Under the pieces are notes generated by a model. That model saw only the letters and a program-made list of their open reading frames with translations. It did no database searches and was not told where the DNA came from. The translations under genes were made by a program, and so were the position numbers. Source: Candidatus Methanoperedens sp. (GTDB taxonomy: Archaea; Halobacteriota; Methanosarcinia; Methanosarcinales; Methanoperedenaceae). Taken from it: a stretch of 46,139 nt of DNA. The stretch covers positions 1 to 46,139 of the forward strand of contig JAPZAP010000123.1 in assembly GCA_027460585.1 (NCBI GenBank), written 5' to 3'. Positions 36,368 to 45,166 of the stretch are shown piece after piece. The first letter of the stretch is position 1; every line of letters starts with the position of its first letter.

Positions 36368-38047
36368 ATGGTATCAAATAATATTTATGGAGGGCGTACC
36401 CTCAGTATCGCTATTAGCTTAATAATGCTGGAATTGCTGCTGGCGGGCGGGGCGGGGGCGTCGCCGTTTGCATATATCACGAACCATGACAGCAATAACG
36501 TTTCTGTAATTGATACTGCCACAAACACGGTTACAGCCACTGTGAATGTAGGAAGCAGTCCTGGAGGAGTTGCAGTTAATCCGGCGGGAACAAAGGTATA
36601 TGTGGCGAATATAAACAGCAACACAGTTTCTGTGATTGATACAAGCACGAACACAGTTACAGCCACCGTACCTGTAGGAAGCCGTCCTGGTGGAGTGGCA
36701 GTTAATCCGGCGGGAACAAAGGTGTACGTGGCGAACGACGCTGGCATCGTCTCTGTTATTGATTCCGCCACGAACACTGTTACAGCCACCGTGAATGTAG
36801 GTGGAAACAATGGTGGGGGAGTTGCAGTTAATCCGGCGGGAACAAAGGTATATGTGGCATACAATGACACCGTTTCTGTGATTGACACAGCCACAAACAC
36901 ATTTACAGGCATCCTCTCGAATCTTGGAACCGGTCCTGGCGGAATTGTAGTCAATCCGGCGGGAACAAAGGTATATATGGTAAGCGATATCGAGGATGGA
37001 AGCGACATTGTCTCTGTGATTGATACTTCCACAAACACAGTTACAGCTACCGTGAATGTAGGAAGTGTTCCTCGTGGAGTTGCTGTAAATCCAGAAGGTA
37101 CGAAGATATATGTGACGAACAGCAATAGCAACAACGTCTCTGTGATTGATACAGCAACAAACACTGTTACAGCTACTGTTAATGTAGGAAATTATCCTGC
37201 TGGGGTTGCAGTTAATCCGGCGGGAAAAAAGGTTTACGTGGCGAACCGGGACAGCAACACTGTCTCTGTAATTGATACTGCCACGAACACTGTAACAACC
37301 ACCGTGAATGTGGGAAGCGGTCCTCGTTCTTTCGGTCAGTTTATAGGTCCTGAGGCACAACCGGTACTCGGTACTGATACTGTTGGTATCTATCGTAATG
37401 GTTCGTTCTATCTCAGGAACAGCAACAGTGCCGGAAATGCTGACATGTCCTTCATATATGGAGTGGACGGCGATATACCACTAGTGGGCGACTGGAATGG
37501 CGATGACATTGATACTGTTGGTATCTATCGTCACGGTGCGTTCTATCTCAGGAACAACAACACTGCCGGGAGTGCTGACCTCTCCTTCATATATGGAGTG
37601 GACAGCGATATTCCGCTTGTAGGTGACTGGAACGGCGATGGCATTGATACAGTTGGTATCTATCGCCACGGTGCTTTCTATCTACGTAACAGCAACAGCG
37701 CAGGGAATGCTGACCTTTCCTTCATATATGGAGTAGACGGCGATATTCCACTCGTGGGCGACTGGAACAGCGATGGCACCGATACCGTTGGTATTTACCG
37801 TCATGGTTCGTACTATCTTAGGAACAGCAACACTGCGGGAAATGCTGACCTCTCCTTCATATATGGAGTTGACGGCGATACACCTCTCGTGGGTGACTGG
37901 ACCGGCTCTGGCACTGATACCGTTGGTATTTATCGTGCTGGTGCATTCTATCTCAGGAACAGCAACAGTGCCGGGAATGCTGAAATGGCATTCGTATATG
38001 GAATATCCACCGATACACCCCTCGTGGGTGACTGGAACGGACCTTAG
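36368..38047 (+). CDS. Secreted YVTN beta-propeller protein with C-terminal DTVGIYR repeats
   Basis: This is a 559-residue exported protein. The signal peptide (ISLIMLELLLAGGAGAS) is followed by about seven YVTN repeats of some 42 residues (VSVIDTATNTVTATVNVG ... GVAVNPAGTKVYVAN), which would close a seven-bladed propeller over about residues 30-325. The C-terminal five-repeat block is nearly identical to that of the preceding gene. The segment around the signal peptide also resembles gene 1 at DNA level (agggcgt-ccctcag), so the genes share both ends and differ in the middle. Beta-propeller surface proteins with YVTN repeats are common in Methanosarcinales. Confidence 0.93.
   Translation: MVSNNIYGGRTLSIAISLIMLELLLAGGAGASPFAYITNHDSNNVSVIDTATNTVTATVNVGSSPGGVAVNPAGTKVYVANINSNTVSVIDTSTNTVTATVPVGSRPGGVAVNPAGTKVYVANDAGIVSVIDSATNTVTATVNVGGNNGGGVAVNPAGTKVYVAYNDTVSVIDTATNTFTGILSNLGTGPGGIVVNPAGTKVYMVSDIEDGSDIVSVIDTSTNTVTATVNVGSVPRGVAVNPEGTKIYVTNSNSNNVSVIDTATNTVTATVNVGNYPAGVAVNPAGKKVYVANRDSNTVSVIDTATNTVTTTVNVGSGPRSFGQFIGPEAQPVLGTDTVGIYRNGSFYLRNSNSAGNADMSFIYGVDGDIPLVGDWNGDDIDTVGIYRHGAFYLRNNNTAGSADLSFIYGVDSDIPLVGDWNGDGIDTVGIYRHGAFYLRNSNSAGNADLSFIYGVDGDIPLVGDWNSDGTDTVGIYRHGSYYLRNSNTAGNADLSFIYGVDGDTPLVGDWTGSGTDTVGIYRAGAFYLRNSNSAGNAEMAFVYGISTDTPLVGDWNGP
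37376..38044 (+). repeat. 669-bp five-repeat block, copy 2
   Basis: Same length and unit order as copies 1 and 3. The last two units are the best conserved among the copies; the final unit here reads AEMAFVYGISTDTPLVGDW, a small divergence. Confidence 0.9.
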
Positions 38048-38059
38048 AAAATAACAATA

Positions 38060-38086
38060 TGTGGGGATTTTATCCCACAATTTTTT
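38060..38086 (+). terminator. Hairpin terminator
   Basis: TGTGGG and CCCACA flank a short A/T loop (38060-38079), followed by six T residues, 12 bp after the stop. The stem differs from those after surface genes 1 and 3. Confidence 0.7.
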
Positions 38087-38232
38087 ATAATAGTTTGTTA
38101 GTTTAATAGGATAATTCAGCATAATAGACACAGGCGATGCAATGCTTATATTAAGAGATCAAGTCGGTCTAGACGGACCTGAGTGTTGAGAATGAACACA
38201 GTATGAAATAAATAAAGCAGAGGGTAAGAAAT

Positions 38233-39843
38233 ATGAGAAATTATCACTTGGTATGGTCAATCATTTCAATAGGATTGATTTTTAGTTTTATTCAGGAAGC
38301 ACAAGGCGATTATGGGATGGCGAATTTTCAAATTCAAGGAGATGAGTGGGCAAGTTCAGACAATGATTCAATATCGAGTGGCATTCACCTTGCGCAGGGT
38401 TTTTATGGAATAAGTGTATTTAACCAGGGAGGTTCAGTTCTGGGTAATATTACGTATACGCTGGACGCTGACAATATAGTGTGGATGGCTGATGAAGAAT
38501 ATGCTAAACGAAATGGCTCTTTTATACATTGGGTTTACCCCACAGACAGAGTAATAGTTCCGGGAGATTGGATTTATACAACAGTAAATTCTGGTTATTA
38601 TTATTCAAAATACGTTCCCATGAACATTAACAGGTGGACTAATAAGAGCATATTTAATTCTGATGGGTACCAGCTTGCACAATTTAACGTAACATTTGAA
38701 AATTCAAACTGTGATTTCATATATGGAGCAATACGAATTAATGAACATACTTTAGCAAATGCAACTTTCAGTGCAACTATCCTGAACGATACATTCAGAA
38801 CAGATGCGCCAATCGAAAATTTTTCAGAAAATAACACACATGCGATTGCATTTGATTTGGATAGAACTCTTAATCATACAAATAAGACGTATAATTTCTC
38901 TGTCGTTATAAAATTGAATTCAACGATAAATGATTCTTCCACTATTTCAGCAATCGAATATAAACCATATTTTTCGATGTCTTTAGTAAACGAGCGTCAT
39001 GATGCAGGAGAAACAGGTTTTACAGTAACGATGCCGGTGGATATGTTGACTGACCATGTTAATTACGCTTCAGCATCGACAAACATTAGTACTACTTGGA
39101 CTTACTCTAACAATTTCATGAGGGGAATGGTTTTGAATGAGTTTTTCAACGTTATTAATTCTACAGGCTCCGATACCGTTGGTATCTATCGTAATGGTTC
39201 ATTCTATTTACGTAATGCCAACAGTGCCGGGAGCGCCGATATGTCCTTCATATATGGAATGGACGGCGATATACCGCTCGTAGGTGACTGGAATGGCGAT
39301 GGCATTGATACCGTTGGTATCTATCGTCACGGTGCGTTCTATCTCAGGAACAACAATAGTGCCGGGAGTGCTGACCTGTCCTTCATATATGGAATGGACG
39401 GCGATATTCCACTCATAGGTGATTGGAACGGCGATGGCGTTGATACCGTTGGTATCTACCGTCACGGTGCGTTCTATCTACGTAACAGCAATAGTGCCGG
39501 GAGTGCTGACCTTTCCTTCGTATATGGAATGGACGGCGATATACCATTAGTAGGTGACTGGAATGGCGATGACACTGATACCGTTGGTATCTATCGTCAT
39601 GGTTCGTACTATCTCAGGAACAGCAACACTGCGGGGAATGCTGACCTGTCCTTCATATATGGAGTGGACGGCGATACACCTCTCGTAGGTGACTGGACCG
39701 GCTCTGGCACAGATACCGTTGGTATCTATCGTGCTGGTGCGTTCTATCTCAGGAACAGCAACAGCGCCGGGAATGCTGACCTCTCCTTCATATATGGAAT
39801 AGACAGCGATACACCACTTGTGGGTGACTGGAACGGAAGTTAA
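38233..39843 (+). CDS. Secreted sequon-rich protein with C-terminal DTVGIYR repeats
   Basis: This is a 536-residue exported protein. The signal peptide (LVWSIISIGLIFSFIQEAQG) is followed by an unrecognised domain (about 25-312). That domain has roughly 16 N-x-S/T sequons (NIT, NGS, NKS, NVT, NAT, NDT, NHT, NKT and others) and alternating beta-type sequence. The final 223 residues are the shared five-repeat block. The sequon density suggests heavy N-glycosylation on the cell surface. A GAGGG site lies about 8 bp before the ATG. The N-terminal domain is not related by eye to those of the two genes before it. Confidence 0.88.
   Translation: MRNYHLVWSIISIGLIFSFIQEAQGDYGMANFQIQGDEWASSDNDSISSGIHLAQGFYGISVFNQGGSVLGNITYTLDADNIVWMADEEYAKRNGSFIHWVYPTDRVIVPGDWIYTTVNSGYYYSKYVPMNINRWTNKSIFNSDGYQLAQFNVTFENSNCDFIYGAIRINEHTLANATFSATILNDTFRTDAPIENFSENNTHAIAFDLDRTLNHTNKTYNFSVVIKLNSTINDSSTISAIEYKPYFSMSLVNERHDAGETGFTVTMPVDMLTDHVNYASASTNISTTWTYSNNFMRGMVLNEFFNVINSTGSDTVGIYRNGSFYLRNANSAGSADMSFIYGMDGDIPLVGDWNGDGIDTVGIYRHGAFYLRNNNSAGSADLSFIYGMDGDIPLIGDWNGDGVDTVGIYRHGAFYLRNSNSAGSADLSFVYGMDGDIPLVGDWNGDDTDTVGIYRHGSYYLRNSNTAGNADLSFIYGVDGDTPLVGDWTGSGTDTVGIYRAGAFYLRNSNSAGNADLSFIYGIDSDTPLVGDWNGS
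39172..39840 (+). repeat. 669-bp five-repeat block, copy 3
   Basis: Third block of exactly the same length. Some units here have YGMDGD where copies 1 and 2 have YGVDGD, showing limited spread of changes between neighbouring units inside this copy. Confidence 0.9.
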
Positions 39844-39854
39844 AAAAAATGAAT

Positions 39855-39877
39855 GTGGGTTGAAAAACCCACTTTTT
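39855..39877 (+). terminator. Hairpin terminator
   Basis: Perfect stem GTGGGTT/AACCCAC with loop GAAA followed by five T residues, 11 bp after the stop. Confidence 0.8.
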
Positions 39878-39948
39878 CTTATACAAAAACTTTTAGGGAT
39901 TACGAAAAACGTCTTGAAGAATCGTTTTTGAAATTAGTTCGGTTGCTC

Positions 39949-40875
39949 TTATTTTTCCAAAAAATTTCTCTTATAATTTACAACGCCTTTATTATAATAA
40001 TAACCCATTACCAAATCGTAAAAACCGGGAAAACTCATTGGAAGAAACTTATCAGCAAATAAACAAAACATCTCTGCTATTTTTACATTTAGCTTGACTA
40101 AAGGATTCTCATTCTTAGATGAGTTTATTGCCAAAAAATCTCTTAGCTCAGGATGTTTATTATAAAATATATGGGCTGAATAACCACATAGTTCCTGGCG
40201 TTTTCTAAATGAAGCAAAATATATATTATGATGGTGGTAACCAATAGCATTTTTGTTGTATATAATCTGTAATCCCCGTTTTTTCAAACGATAACCTAAT
40301 TCAATATCTTCCCAGACTGCATAGGGAAACTCCGTATCAAAAAGTTTGTCCTCTAATAAAAAATTACGTTGAAGTGAGATATTCGAGGTATAAAAAAAAT
40401 TGAACTGAACATCGTTTTCATCGGTTATGATCGAGTATCCAAATTGTAATCCCATCTCTTGAATGTACGCCATGAAAGGCGTAACTTTCTTATCAATTGG
40501 CCATATGGTTTTCCCTAAACAACTAATATTTGAATTAAAGTCATGCTTCTTATGGGTAAGATAATGTTCTTCGACCAGCCTGGGATCTGGAACGACATCA
40601 TCACCTGTTATTAACAGTATGTCCCCCGAAGCAGCATAAATAGCTTTATTCCTGGCTTGCGCAGGACCTTTATTCTCCTGGTAAAAATATAATATCTGGA
40701 TGGGGGATTTTTCGCAAAAATCATTAACCACAGATCGAGTTTCATCCGTTGATCCGTCATCGACGATGATTATCTCTTTGATATGATCTAAAAATGTTTG
40801 TTTAAGATATGCATTCAGGGTTAATTTCAAGACGTTGCATCTGTTATATGTTGGGATGATTATGCTGAATTTCAA
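39949..40875 (-). CDS. Family 2 glycosyltransferase
   Basis: This GT-A fold glycosyltransferase of 308 residues starts FSIIIPTYNRCNVLKLTL. It has the nucleotide-sugar segment IIVDDGSTDETRSVV and a DxD-like metal site in LLITGDDVVPDP. An acceptor-side motif DTEFPYAVWEDIELGYRLKK corresponds to the conserved ED region of the family. The sugar and acceptor are unknown. There is no transmembrane helix. The ATG overlaps the stop of the large fusion gene upstream by 4 bp, so the two probably work on the same glycan. Confidence 0.92.
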   Translation of the reverse strand: MKFSIIIPTYNRCNVLKLTLNAYLKQTFLDHIKEIIIVDDGSTDETRSVVNDFCEKSPIQILYFYQENKGPAQARNKAIYAASGDILLITGDDVVPDPRLVEEHYLTHKKHDFNSNISCLGKTIWPIDKKVTPFMAYIQEMGLQFGYSIITDENDVQFNFFYTSNISLQRNFLLEDKLFDTEFPYAVWEDIELGYRLKKRGLQIIYNKNAIGYHHHNIYFASFRKRQELCGYSAHIFYNKHPELRDFLAINSSKNENPLVKLNVKIAEMFCLFADKFLPMSFPGFYDLVMGYYYNKGVVNYKRNFLEK

Positions 40876-43800
40876 ATATTCACCTCACAATAATATGTTC
40901 TCAACGATAGATTAGAATTATAATAACTATCCGAACGTAGATTATCTCCCCATCTTTTCAACATATAATCAGCTTCATGTGCAAATACTTTATGACCTCT
41001 GGAAACAGACTCATGATGGTATAATTCAGCATATGGGGTATAAACAATTAAATACCCTTTTTCTCTTAACCTCAAACAAAAATCAACATCATTATAACAC
41101 ACGGCAAGATCTTCATTAAAACCATCCATTTCTTTAAAAAATGTTGTACGAACCATCATTGCAGCTGCTGTTACCGCTGAATAATTCCTTATTGTATTCA
41201 ATAATCCAAAATATCCATTATAATCGTAATGTAACCGATTGAACACATGACCTGCAATTCCAGTGACAGCATCAGGACTTAATCCCAATATGACACCCGC
41301 ATGTTGAATGGATTTATCAGGATACAGAAGTTTACAACCTACTGCGCCGACTTCGGGCCGCTGCGCATGTTCTAACATAGTTTGAATCCAATCAGGCGAG
41401 ATCACTTCAATATCGTTATTTAGAAAAAGTAAATATTCACCCTTTGCATGATTTGCTGCAAAATTATTAATTTTAGAGAAATTAAATTGTTTATTATATT
41501 TAAGTACGCAAACATCTAAATTATTTAGATAATCCAAAGTTTCAATGTCAGTACTGTTATTATCAACTACGATTACTTCATAATTATTATACGTTGTTTT
41601 TTCATTAATGCTCTGTATGCATTTTTTTAAAAACGGGAGCTGGTCTTTAGTGGGAATAATAATAGTTACCAGTGGTTCTCCTTTGATCGACCTCTTTACC
41701 CTGTACGAACTTGGCCATTTTCCGTCCGATACAGTACCGTCTATTTTTCTTCTATCAAGTGCGTCTTTTAGAGCCTTTTTAGCAGCCGTAACAACCAGTC
41801 CGTCCTTTGCATACGGATCTCTTGCAGTGGATCCAGGGATTTGACGCCAGTGATACAAAATTTTTGGTATATGTCCAATGTTTTTTTCATCAATGACTTC
41901 TGTGAAACGCAGGAGCATATCATAATCCTGTGATCCTTCAAATCTTTCCCTGAGCATACCTATTTGTTCCAAAATCTTATGACGGTATATTCCAAGATGA
42001 TTGGTATAACCACACGATAATAATAGATCTGGAGACCAATCCGGTTTAAAAAAAGGATTAAATCTGTTGTCTTCCTCATCAATTTTATCTTCGTCAGAAT
42101 AAATAAAATCAAGATGTGGATTTTTGTTTAGCATTTTTATTACTTCATATAGGGTAAAAGGTGCAAGCGTATCATCGTGATCCATAAAGGCAATAAATTC
42201 CCCTGTTGCCATAGAGATTGCTTCATTGGAATTTAGGGCAATTCCTTTATTATGTGATAGGAACTTGATCTTAATTCTTTTATCCACTTTGGCATATTCC
42301 TGAAGAACCTTTTTTACATGGGGTATTGTGGATCCTCCTTCGGCGATACAAAGTTCCCAATTATGATAACTTTGATTTATTACTGATTGAATAAACCTCC
42401 TCAACCATCGTTCATCTGTGTTCCATACTGCTGTAATAATACTTATCTTAGGTTTATACTCAAAATTCTTACATTCCTTAGAAATTAGTTTCAACTCTTC
42501 TTTCGTTGGTTCATTTTTTTGAATCCAGATGTCATAATCATTTTTGTTGTTTTTTTTTTCTACCACGTGCTGTCTGGATTTGCGCCAAAAACTCTTCCAA
42601 CCTTCATTTTTGATAATACGAATGCTTAATAATCCTAAATCGTAAACATTTCGCCTTTTTGTCTCATGAGGTAATAAATAGTTGATGATTTTTCGATATC
42701 TTGTTAGAGCTTTCCATCCAATACTCTGTTGAATGATACGGGATTCATTTTCTAAATTTCGTATCTTTCCATCCTTTTCCAGGATGATTGTGTTGAGTTC
42801 ATTGATCTGCTGCTGTTTTTCATTTAGTTGACATGAAATCGCAGAGATCTGTCCATCCTTTTCCTGGATTATTGTGTTTAACTCATTGATCTGCTGCAGT
42901 TTTTCATTCAGTTGACCTGAAATAGCAGCGATTTGTCCATTCTTTTCCAGGATGATTGTGTTGAGTTTATTGATCTGCTGTTGTTTTTCATTTAGTTGAC
43001 CTGAAATGGCAGCGATTTGTCCTTCCTTTTCCTGGATTATTGTGTTTAACTCATTGATCTGCTGCAGTTTTTCATTTAGTTGACCTGAAATAGAAGCTAT
43101 TTGTCTATCTTTATTCTGAATGATTGTGTTGAGTTCATTGATCTGCTGCAGTTTTTCATTTAATTGACTTGAAATCGCAGAGATTTGTCCATCCTTTTCC
43201 TGGATGTGTTTGTTTAACTCGTTGATCTGCTGCAGTTTTTCATTTAGTTGACCTGAAATAGCAGCGATTTGTCCGTCTTTTTCATTTAGTTGACCTGTAA
43301 TCGCAACGATTTGTCCATCTTTATTCTGAATAGCTGTGGTGAGTTCATTGAATTGTGCACTCATGCTTTGTAGTTTGTGATAAAGTGTTATTTTATCACC
43401 TAAATATGAATACAATTTAGTCGTTGTAACTATTTCCTGTTCTTCCATATTCAAGAAAGACAGTACTTCTTCAGAGACTTGCGCCCCAACTGCAAGCACA
43501 CCCAAACCATGTCCATGTTTAAATTCGAAAGATGGATAGTGCTCCTTAACTTCTTCCCAAAACTTCCAAACTCCAAACTTCTTCTCATGCACATTTATAT
43601 CATGAAATAAAACAACACCATGCAGGCTCATTTTTGGCAACCAGGTCTCAAAATCATTTTTTACTGCATCATAAGTATGGTATCCATCAATATGGATAAG
43701 ATCTATACTGCCATCTGAAAAATAATCCAATGCTTCTTCAAATCTGCTCTGGATCAATTGAGAAAAACCCCTATATAATGAATCATTATATGTTTTTAAC

Positions 43801-44075
43801 TCATCCAGTACTTCAGAACCATAAAATCCTGCATGCTCGTCACCTTCCCAGGTATCAATCGCATAACAGGCAGTATCCAATCCCAGTACATCAACAGCCT
43901 GGCAAAAAGCACAATACGAATCACCCCTGAGTGTTCCCAGTTCCACGAAGATTTTTGGCTTTTGCATTTGCACAATGGTAAAGGCAAAAGGAATGTGCTC
44001 ATGCCAGGAATTGACATCGGTAAGTCTTCGAGGTTTATCGAAGCATAGAGGGTAGTTAAAGGGATTAAATGACAT
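40872..44075 (-). CDS. Methyltransferase - coiled coil - tandem glycosyltransferase fusion
   Basis: This 1067-residue cytoplasmic multidomain protein begins with a class I SAM-dependent methyltransferase-like domain (about 1-200: FVELGTLRGDSYCAFCQAV, AIDTWEGDEHAG, DLIHIDGYHTYDAV). A long coiled coil follows at about 230-455, with six 28-residue repeats. Two GT-A family 2 glycosyltransferase domains then follow. GT-1 (about 545-790) has ISIITAVWNTDERWLRRFI and the metal site MDHDDT. GT-2 (about 805-1060) has VTIIIPTKDQLPFLKKCIQ, VVDNNSTD and LLFLNNDIEV. It may polymerise and methyl-cap a surface polysaccharide, the coiled coil acting as a spacer or ruler (inference). A TATA-like gaatttatatgcc stands about 40 bp before the ATG, with aaggaa as ribosome site. 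Confidence 0.92.
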   Translation of the reverse strand: MSFNPFNYPLCFDKPRRLTDVNSWHEHIPFAFTIVQMQKPKIFVELGTLRGDSYCAFCQAVDVLGLDTACYAIDTWEGDEHAGFYGSEVLDELKTYNDSLYRGFSQLIQSRFEEALDYFSDGSIDLIHIDGYHTYDAVKNDFETWLPKMSLHGVVLFHDINVHEKKFGVWKFWEEVKEHYPSFEFKHGHGLGVLAVGAQVSEEVLSFLNMEEQEIVTTTKLYSYLGDKITLYHKLQSMSAQFNELTTAIQNKDGQIVAITGQLNEKDGQIAAISGQLNEKLQQINELNKHIQEKDGQISAISSQLNEKLQQINELNTIIQNKDRQIASISGQLNEKLQQINELNTIIQEKEGQIAAISGQLNEKQQQINKLNTIILEKNGQIAAISGQLNEKLQQINELNTIIQEKDGQISAISCQLNEKQQQINELNTIILEKDGKIRNLENESRIIQQSIGWKALTRYRKIINYLLPHETKRRNVYDLGLLSIRIIKNEGWKSFWRKSRQHVVEKKNNKNDYDIWIQKNEPTKEELKLISKECKNFEYKPKISIITAVWNTDERWLRRFIQSVINQSYHNWELCIAEGGSTIPHVKKVLQEYAKVDKRIKIKFLSHNKGIALNSNEAISMATGEFIAFMDHDDTLAPFTLYEVIKMLNKNPHLDFIYSDEDKIDEEDNRFNPFFKPDWSPDLLLSCGYTNHLGIYRHKILEQIGMLRERFEGSQDYDMLLRFTEVIDEKNIGHIPKILYHWRQIPGSTARDPYAKDGLVVTAAKKALKDALDRRKIDGTVSDGKWPSSYRVKRSIKGEPLVTIIIPTKDQLPFLKKCIQSINEKTTYNNYEVIVVDNNSTDIETLDYLNNLDVCVLKYNKQFNFSKINNFAANHAKGEYLLFLNNDIEVISPDWIQTMLEHAQRPEVGAVGCKLLYPDKSIQHAGVILGLSPDAVTGIAGHVFNRLHYDYNGYFGLLNTIRNYSAVTAAAMMVRTTFFKEMDGFNEDLAVCYNDVDFCLRLREKGYLIVYTPYAELYHHESVSRGHKVFAHEADYMLKRWGDNLRSDSYYNSNLSLRTYYCEVNI
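42775..43325 (-). repeat. 84-bp tandem repeats encoding the coiled coil
   Basis: Six full units of 84 bp plus a half unit encode the 28-residue (four-heptad) sequence KDGQIAAISGQLNEKLQQIN ELNTIIQE. Units differ at a few residues (KDR, KEG, KNG variants; LQQ or QQQ). The period keeps both the reading frame and the heptad register, so copy-number change would lengthen or shorten the rod without breaking it. Confidence 0.9.
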
Positions 44076-44185
44076 TTGGATTCCTTAAATAATTTCTTAT
44101 TGAGTTTATGGCATATAAATTCTATTCTTTGTTAGGCTTTTGGACAAAATTGTTAAATAACTCCAAAATATAACCAACCTCAGTC

Positions 44186-44345
44186 TTTCAACACAATCAC
44201 ATAGACTCTTTTCCGATGTATTTTTTCTGAGCGTCAATTTTAGCACCATTTCCATAAGGTGTTATTCGCTTCTCATAAATTTCTTCAACGTCATCCTTAA
44301 TTGTAATTTTCTCGTGGAAAATTGCATTAATTTCAACAGCAATTA
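44186..44345 (-). pseudogene. Relic of a DUF2080-type transposon-associated protein
   Basis: On the minus strand one frame reads VEINAIFHEKITIKDDVEEI, then YEKRITPYGNGAKID and KKYIGK. A 1-nt frameshift follows, after which the next frame reads RVYVIVLKD and stops. This matches the layout of the short archaeal DUF2080 proteins found beside insertion sequences (TPxGNxxKI ... YIGKRVYV). No good start codon is visible and the frame is broken, so it is a relic. Confidence 0.6.
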
Positions 44346-44583
44346 ATGAAACGGGTCAAAGGAGCAATCCGCAACCTCGAGCCTCTAATAAATGAAGCAA
44401 CAAATATTGAAATCCATAGAGGTCCTGGAAGACCGCCAGAGCTTGATCTTAAACAGAGCGTCATAATCCTACTAATCAAGGAATTGCTTGGAATAAGCAA
44501 CAGAAGTATGGCTTCAATGCTTGATTTATATTCTCTCCTTTCAGGAATCAATGTAAGCTATAAAAAAGTGGAAAGATTATATT
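44346..44583 (+). pseudogene. Truncated transposase (N-terminal fragment)
   Basis: The frame MKRVKGAIRNLEPLINEATN continues with GRPPELDLKQSVIILLIKEL, NRSMASMLDL and VSYKKVERLYS. This is the typical N-terminal region of an archaeal DDE transposase. Similarity stops at VERLYS (about 44583); the remaining codons to 44639 merely read through the antisense of the antitoxin gene. The catalytic part is absent. The breakpoint falls right at the antitoxin stop codon. Confidence 0.75.
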
Positions 44584-44808
44584 CTAATTATGATGTAATA
44601 TTTCATACCCATGTTTTTTTAAGAAATCTTCAAATTTAATGACTCTGCCATTCTTGATATCCTGTAAACCTTCTTCTATAGCTTTCAATGTTTCATTGTC
44701 ATTCATGATTTCAAGAGTTTCTATCGCAGATTCAATCTCTGTATCCACTCTTTTCAGGGTTTCAATAAAAACCTGTGTCTGAGTTTGCGATTCTGCTATT
44801 GTGTTCAT
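44584..44808 (-). CDS. Orphan RelB-like antitoxin
   Basis: This is a 74-residue acidic helical protein with the C-terminal signature LQDIKNGRVIKFEDFLKKHG, which is common in archaeal and bacterial antitoxins paired with RelE/YoeB-type toxins. The toxin would be expected directly downstream (below 44584), but that position is occupied by the truncated transposase. A TATA-like gataatatatc about 20-30 bp upstream and a weak aggt site support expression. It may now be a solitary antitoxin able to neutralise toxins encoded elsewhere (inference). Confidence 0.7.
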   Translation of the reverse strand: MNTIAESQTQTQVFIETLKRVDTEIESAIETLEIMNDNETLKAIEEGLQDIKNGRVIKFEDFLKKHGYEILHHN

Positions 44809-45166
44809 GTTATACCTATTTAGTTTATTGATATATTATCTTCTCGGCTTCCCATATAGCCCCCTTTCTTCGTAACTTTCATATCACAATCTTTTTTTGA
44901 TTTCATGAACCGAGAAGATGCGATGGATTTGATGCTACAAATCCGCTTTCATCGATGCTGAAACCCCGCGGGTTCTCGACTCCGGGCGATTTCATCCAAC
45001 CTCCCCAATTCTCTGGGCACGCTATTGATTTATATAGATTATATACCTGCCTGACGTGGTACAGCGAGAAGCTGATGGAGGCGGCGGCTGTGGGGAGGAT
45101 GTTGCAGAGTAACAGGAAAAGGATTTAAATAATATGAATCTTTATACTTGACCTGCAAGGATAATA
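44809..45166. other. Intergenic scar region with possible short ORF
   Basis: It contains the antitoxin promoter at its left end and a small hairpin (GATTTG and CAAATC, about 44926-44943). A G/C-rich open frame (44955-45128) and a TATA-like atttaaataatatg (about 45123-45136) for the next small gene follow. Base composition differs from the A/T-rich surroundings. Confidence 0.4.
44955..45128 (+). CDS. Doubtful 57-residue ORF, possible gene relic
   Basis: The frame starts MLKPRGFSTPGDFIQPPQFS and ends EKLMEAAAVGRMLQSNRKRI. The second half looks like an amphipathic protein C terminus. The part QPPQFSGHA has a counterpart QPPRFTGHT in one frame near 45840-45870. No ribosome site is visible. It may be the tail of a destroyed gene or part of a dispersed repeat. 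Confidence 0.2.
   Translation: MLKPRGFSTPGDFIQPPQFSGHAIDLYRLYTCLTWYSEKLMEAAAVGRMLQSNRKRI

Noticed and set aside
36385-37360. Long antisense open frames (up to 313 residues) opposite the YVTN gene
   Set aside because: They mirror the repeat codons of the real gene, lack ribosome sites and read as low-complexity Thr/Val or Cys/Arg repeats.
42775-43325. 84-bp periodic sequence as possible CRISPR or satellite DNA
   Set aside because: It lies within one long open frame and encodes heptad coiled-coil repeats.
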